8,504 nt of DNA from Oscillospiraceae bacterium (GTDB lineage: Bacteria; Bacillota; Clostridia; Oscillospirales; Ruminococcaceae). Below the pieces are notes generated by a model. It was not told the DNA's origin, did no database searches, and was given only the letters and a program-made list of their open reading frames with translations. A program made the translations under genes and the position numbers. Positions 6,771 to 8,504 of this stretch are shown here, piece by piece (the stretch's first letter is position 1; every line of letters starts with the position of its first letter). Where the stretch lies: positions 1 through 8,504 of the forward strand of contig JAGALG010000233.1 of NCBI GenBank assembly GCA_017848075.1, in the 5' to 3' direction.

Positions 6771-6825
6771 ATTTTTCCCTCTTTCTTCTCACAGATTATA
6801 TTGATGTGATGTACCATCCAGCCTC

Positions 6826-6854
6826 ATACTACTGTTTTCAGACCCTTCTGTCAA
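6826..6854 (-). promoter_or_regulatory. Promoter of the hydrogenase gene
   Basis: On the - strand, a consensus TTGACA (6849-6854) is followed after exactly 17 bases by TAGTAT (6826-6831), two bases off the TATAAT consensus. The leader before the start codon would be about 50 bases. A better-looking TATAAT lies closer to the gene (6795-6800) but has no -35 at the right distance. Confidence 0.6.
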
Positions 6855-6889
6855 CCGATTTTTGAATCATATCTTGCATTATTTATATT

Positions 6890-6941
6890 TTCTTGCAAAT
6901 TGCGTATTCTTATTTGAAAATTTAAGCAATCTGTGCAAGAA
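6890..6941. repeat. Long imperfect inverted repeat between the divergent hydrogenase and transporter promoters
   Basis: TTCTTGCA (6890-6897) and TGCAAGAA (6934-6941) are perfect 8-bp inverted copies. Inside them ATTGC and GCAAT also pair, after a 1-base versus 3-base internal loop. A further direct copy of TCTTGCA lies at 6872-6878. The element sits upstream of both predicted -35 boxes (6849-6854 on -, 6963-6968 on +). It could be a shared operator; neither arm carries a U-run expected of a terminator. Confidence 0.45.
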
Positions 6942-6962
6942 TTCCTTCAGTCTTTTTTATAA

Positions 6963-6991
6963 TTGAAATTTATGATGCTTTGAAGTATAAT
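6963..6991 (+). promoter_or_regulatory. Sigma-A-type promoter of the transporter-coaX pair
   Basis: TTGAAA (6963-6968) and a perfect TATAAT (6986-6991) are separated by 17 bases. Transcription would start near 6998, giving a leader of about 70 bases. That leader contains a small weak hairpin (TGGATGG/CCATCTA around 7021-7036) but nothing I recognise as a riboswitch. Confidence 0.75.
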
Positions 6992-7054
6992 GGAGAAAAA
7001 TATGCATTGTATCCTCTAAGTGGATGGAACCATCTATCAGGGAGGAACAGTAGC

Positions 7055-7059
7055 GGAGG
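7055..7059 (+). promoter_or_regulatory. Ribosome binding site that decides the ECF S-component start
   Basis: GGAGG ends 8 bases before the ATG at 7068-7070. The frame stays open upstream to a GTG at 7020, but no ribosome site precedes that GTG. A second GGGAGG at 7040-7045 has no start codon at a usable distance. Confidence 0.7.
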
Positions 7060-7067
7060 TTTTACAA

Positions 7068-7706
7068 ATGAATAAGAACAAAGCAAGTAAACAAATCGCG
7101 GACCTGACAAAAATGGCACTTTTGTCTGCCATTATTGTCCTGCTGGCTTTTACGCCTCTTGGATATATTCCTTTGGGAGTTGTAAACGCCACAACAATCC
7201 ACATCCCGGTCATTCTGGGTTCCATCCTCTTAGGGCCAAAACGCGGCGCTGTTTTAGGAGGAGTATTCGGTTTGACCAGTCTGAGTCAGGCGACGATCAC
7301 ACCAATCGTTACCAACTTTGTCTTCACCCCATTTTATTCTGTGGGGGAGGTACACGGAAACTTCTGGAGTCTGGTAGTCTGTTTCGTTCCCCGTATTCTG
7401 ACCGGTGTGGTCCCTTATCTGGTCTACAGTGCTCTGAAAAAAGTGCTGAAAAAGGATGGAGTTGCAGTGGCAGCTGCCGCTTTTGCCGGCTCCATGACCA
7501 ACACACTTTTGGTTATGAACTTTATTTATCTGTTCTTTGGCCGTCCATATGCCGAAGCAGTCAGCATTGTTTTTGACGCCCTTTATGCTGCTATCATCGG
7601 TGTGATTTTGGCCAACGGCATCCCTGAGGCAATTCTTGCCTGTCTGATTGTTGTACTGGTATATCGTGCACTGAAAGCCGCTTTTTCCCGTACAGCCAGC
7701 TATTAA
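7068..7706 (+). CDS. ECF transporter S component, probably pantothenate-specific (PanT-like)
   Basis: Substrate-binding membrane subunit of an energy-coupling-factor vitamin importer; the shared EcfA/A'/T module would be encoded elsewhere. The 212-residue protein is almost entirely hydrophobic, with about six membrane segments (roughly 16-34, 42-56, 60-80, 98-122, 131-157, 170-202), normal for the ECF_trnsprt family. Family-typical blocks are visible: ATTIHIPVILGSILLGPKRG (residues 41-60) and GSMTNTLLVMNFIYLFFGRP (141-160). The cytoplasmic N-terminus is short and polar (MNKNKASKQ). The ATG at 7068 is chosen from its GGAGG site; a GTG at 7020 would add 16 residues. Its stop is 19 bases before coaX, so the two are almost certainly co-transcribed, and this is the main reason for proposing pantothenate as the substrate. 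The S-component identity is firm; the ligand is inferred and could be another vitamin or a precursor. Confidence 0.88.
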   Translation: MNKNKASKQIADLTKMALLSAIIVLLAFTPLGYIPLGVVNATTIHIPVILGSILLGPKRGAVLGGVFGLTSLSQATITPIVTNFVFTPFYSVGEVHGNFWSLVVCFVPRILTGVVPYLVYSALKKVLKKDGVAVAAAAFAGSMTNTLLVMNFIYLFFGRPYAEAVSIVFDALYAAIIGVILANGIPEAILACLIVVLVYRALKAAFSRTASY

Positions 7707-7725
7707 ATAAAGGAGGCATGCACTT

Positions 7726-8493
7726 ATGGCACTTGCAATTGACATTGGCAATACCAACATCGTTCTCGGCTGCTTCCATGGCGAAGAGATCGAATTTATT
7801 GCACGCATCGCCACCGAGCGAAATCGTACCGCAGAGCAATATGCTGCAGAAATCAAAAGCATTATCCAGCTTTACGATAAAGATCCTAAAAATATCGAGG
7901 GTTCCATTATTTCTTCTGTTGTTCCGCCGTTAACTACCGTTCTGAAACATGCTGTGGAGCGGATCACCGGAAAAACCCCGATGATCGTTGGCCCCGGTCT
8001 GAAAACCGGCTTGAATATCAAAATCGACAACCCAGCACAGCTGGGAGCCGATATGGTGGTAACCGCTGTTGCCGGTATCCGCAAATATCCCCTGCCCCAG
8101 ATCATCATTGACATGGGCACGGCGACCACCTTCTCTGTCATCAGCGGAAAAGGTGAGTTCCTTGGCTGCTCCATTATGGCCGGTGTCAATTTGTCCTTAA
8201 ATGCTCTGTCCGGAGGAACTGCTCAGTTGCCGGCCATTGACCTGTCCAATCCCAAAAAGGTCTGCGGCAGCAACACTATCGACAGCATGACCAGTGGCGC
8301 TGTTTACGGTAATGCTTCTATGGTAGACGGTATGATTGACCGTCTGTCGGAAGAACTGGGCGAGGAAATGACAGTCATCGCCACCGGTGGCATCTCTAAG
8401 CTAATTACCCCTCACTGTAAGCACAGCATCATTCTCAATGACGACCTGCTGCTGCAAGGATTGGCAATGTTGTACTATAAAAATAAAAAATAG
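7726..8493 (+). CDS. coaX: Type III pantothenate kinase (EC 2.7.1.33)
   Basis: Catalyses ATP-dependent phosphorylation of pantothenate to 4'-phosphopantothenate, the first step of coenzyme A synthesis, in the cytosol. The 255-residue length is normal. ASKHA-fold motifs appear in order: phosphate-1 DIGNTN (6-11), PAQLGADM (~102-109) in the pantothenate-binding region, phosphate-2 DMGTATTFSV (~129-138), the MAGVNLSLNAL segment (~151-161), NTIDSMTSGAVYG (~183-195) and the adenosine-side ATGG (~222-225). The GAD motif is followed by M where many CoaX proteins have R; other Firmicutes vary here, so I do not read this as inactivation. Type III kinases need a monovalent cation and are not feedback-inhibited by CoA, so control would fall on expression or uptake, consistent with the co-transcribed transporter. 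AAGGAGG (7710-7716) lies 9 bases before the ATG. The TAG stop at 8491-8493 lies inside the window. Confidence 0.96.
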   Translation: MALAIDIGNTNIVLGCFHGEEIEFIARIATERNRTAEQYAAEIKSIIQLYDKDPKNIEGSIISSVVPPLTTVLKHAVERITGKTPMIVGPGLKTGLNIKIDNPAQLGADMVVTAVAGIRKYPLPQIIIDMGTATTFSVISGKGEFLGCSIMAGVNLSLNALSGGTAQLPAIDLSNPKKVCGSNTIDSMTSGAVYGNASMVDGMIDRLSEELGEEMTVIATGGISKLITPHCKHSIILNDDLLLQGLAMLYYKNKK

Positions 8494-8504
8494 CATAAAA
8501 AAAC

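Noticed and set aside
6795..6800. TATAAT on the - strand closer to the hydrogenase start
   Set aside because: No -35-like hexamer lies 16-18 bases upstream (the position reads GGCTGG); the TTGACA/TAGTAT pair further upstream is better supported.
6998..7067. Possible riboswitch (for example a pan-type RNA) in the leader of the transporter-coaX pair
   Set aside because: The leader is only about 70 bases and shows just one weak small hairpin; no conserved aptamer pattern or attenuator is recognisable.
8102..8109. Possible degenerate CoaX because GADM replaces the common GADR motif
   Set aside because: All nucleotide-binding motifs are intact and this position varies among Firmicutes CoaX proteins as I recall them, so loss of function is not supported. 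The interval given is approximate; the GADM codons lie near 8044-8055.

Overview
This window looks like ordinary chromosome from an anaerobic, low-to-mid GC member of the Clostridia, possibly Lachnospirales. That is an inference from gene content: a ferredoxin-type [FeFe] hydrogenase, a CBS/DRTGG-regulated family II pyrophosphatase, a YhdL-like anti-sigma factor, an ECF-type vitamin transporter and a type III pantothenate kinase. Strong AGGAGG-type ribosome sites and TTGACA/TATAAT-like promoters with 17-base spacers also fit. No phage, insertion sequence, CRISPR array, tRNA or rRNA is visible.

Layout from left to right. (1) Positions 1-162 hold the C-terminal end of an ABC transporter ATPase on the + strand. 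A perfect 13-bp hairpin follows and serves both it and the converging gene. (2) On the - strand (about 1955 down to 217) is a two-gene unit: an ECF sigma factor and its membrane-anchored anti-sigma factor, closely coupled. (3) Divergent from it, on the + strand, is pyrimidine-nucleoside phosphorylase (2089-3396), which converges on the next gene across a bidirectional terminator. (4) On the - strand is a 547-residue CBS-domain manganese-dependent pyrophosphatase with its own strong promoter, then upstream of it a 509-residue [FeFe] hydrogenase with its own promoter. (5) Divergent from the hydrogenase, across a 297-base AT-rich regulatory region, is a + strand pair: an ECF-transporter S component and coaX. 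This pair most likely imports pantothenate and phosphorylates it, the first step of coenzyme A synthesis.

The genes are mostly independent small transcription units with roles in envelope-stress signalling, nucleoside salvage, phosphate/energy balance, hydrogen metabolism and CoA supply. I see no clear undescribed multi-gene system. The points most worth a second look are the unusual H-cluster motifs of the hydrogenase, the operator-like repeats around the pyrophosphatase promoter, a long inverted repeat between the divergent hydrogenase and transporter promoters, and ribosome sites showing that three genes probably start downstream of their longest-ORF starts (a TTG for the sigma factor).
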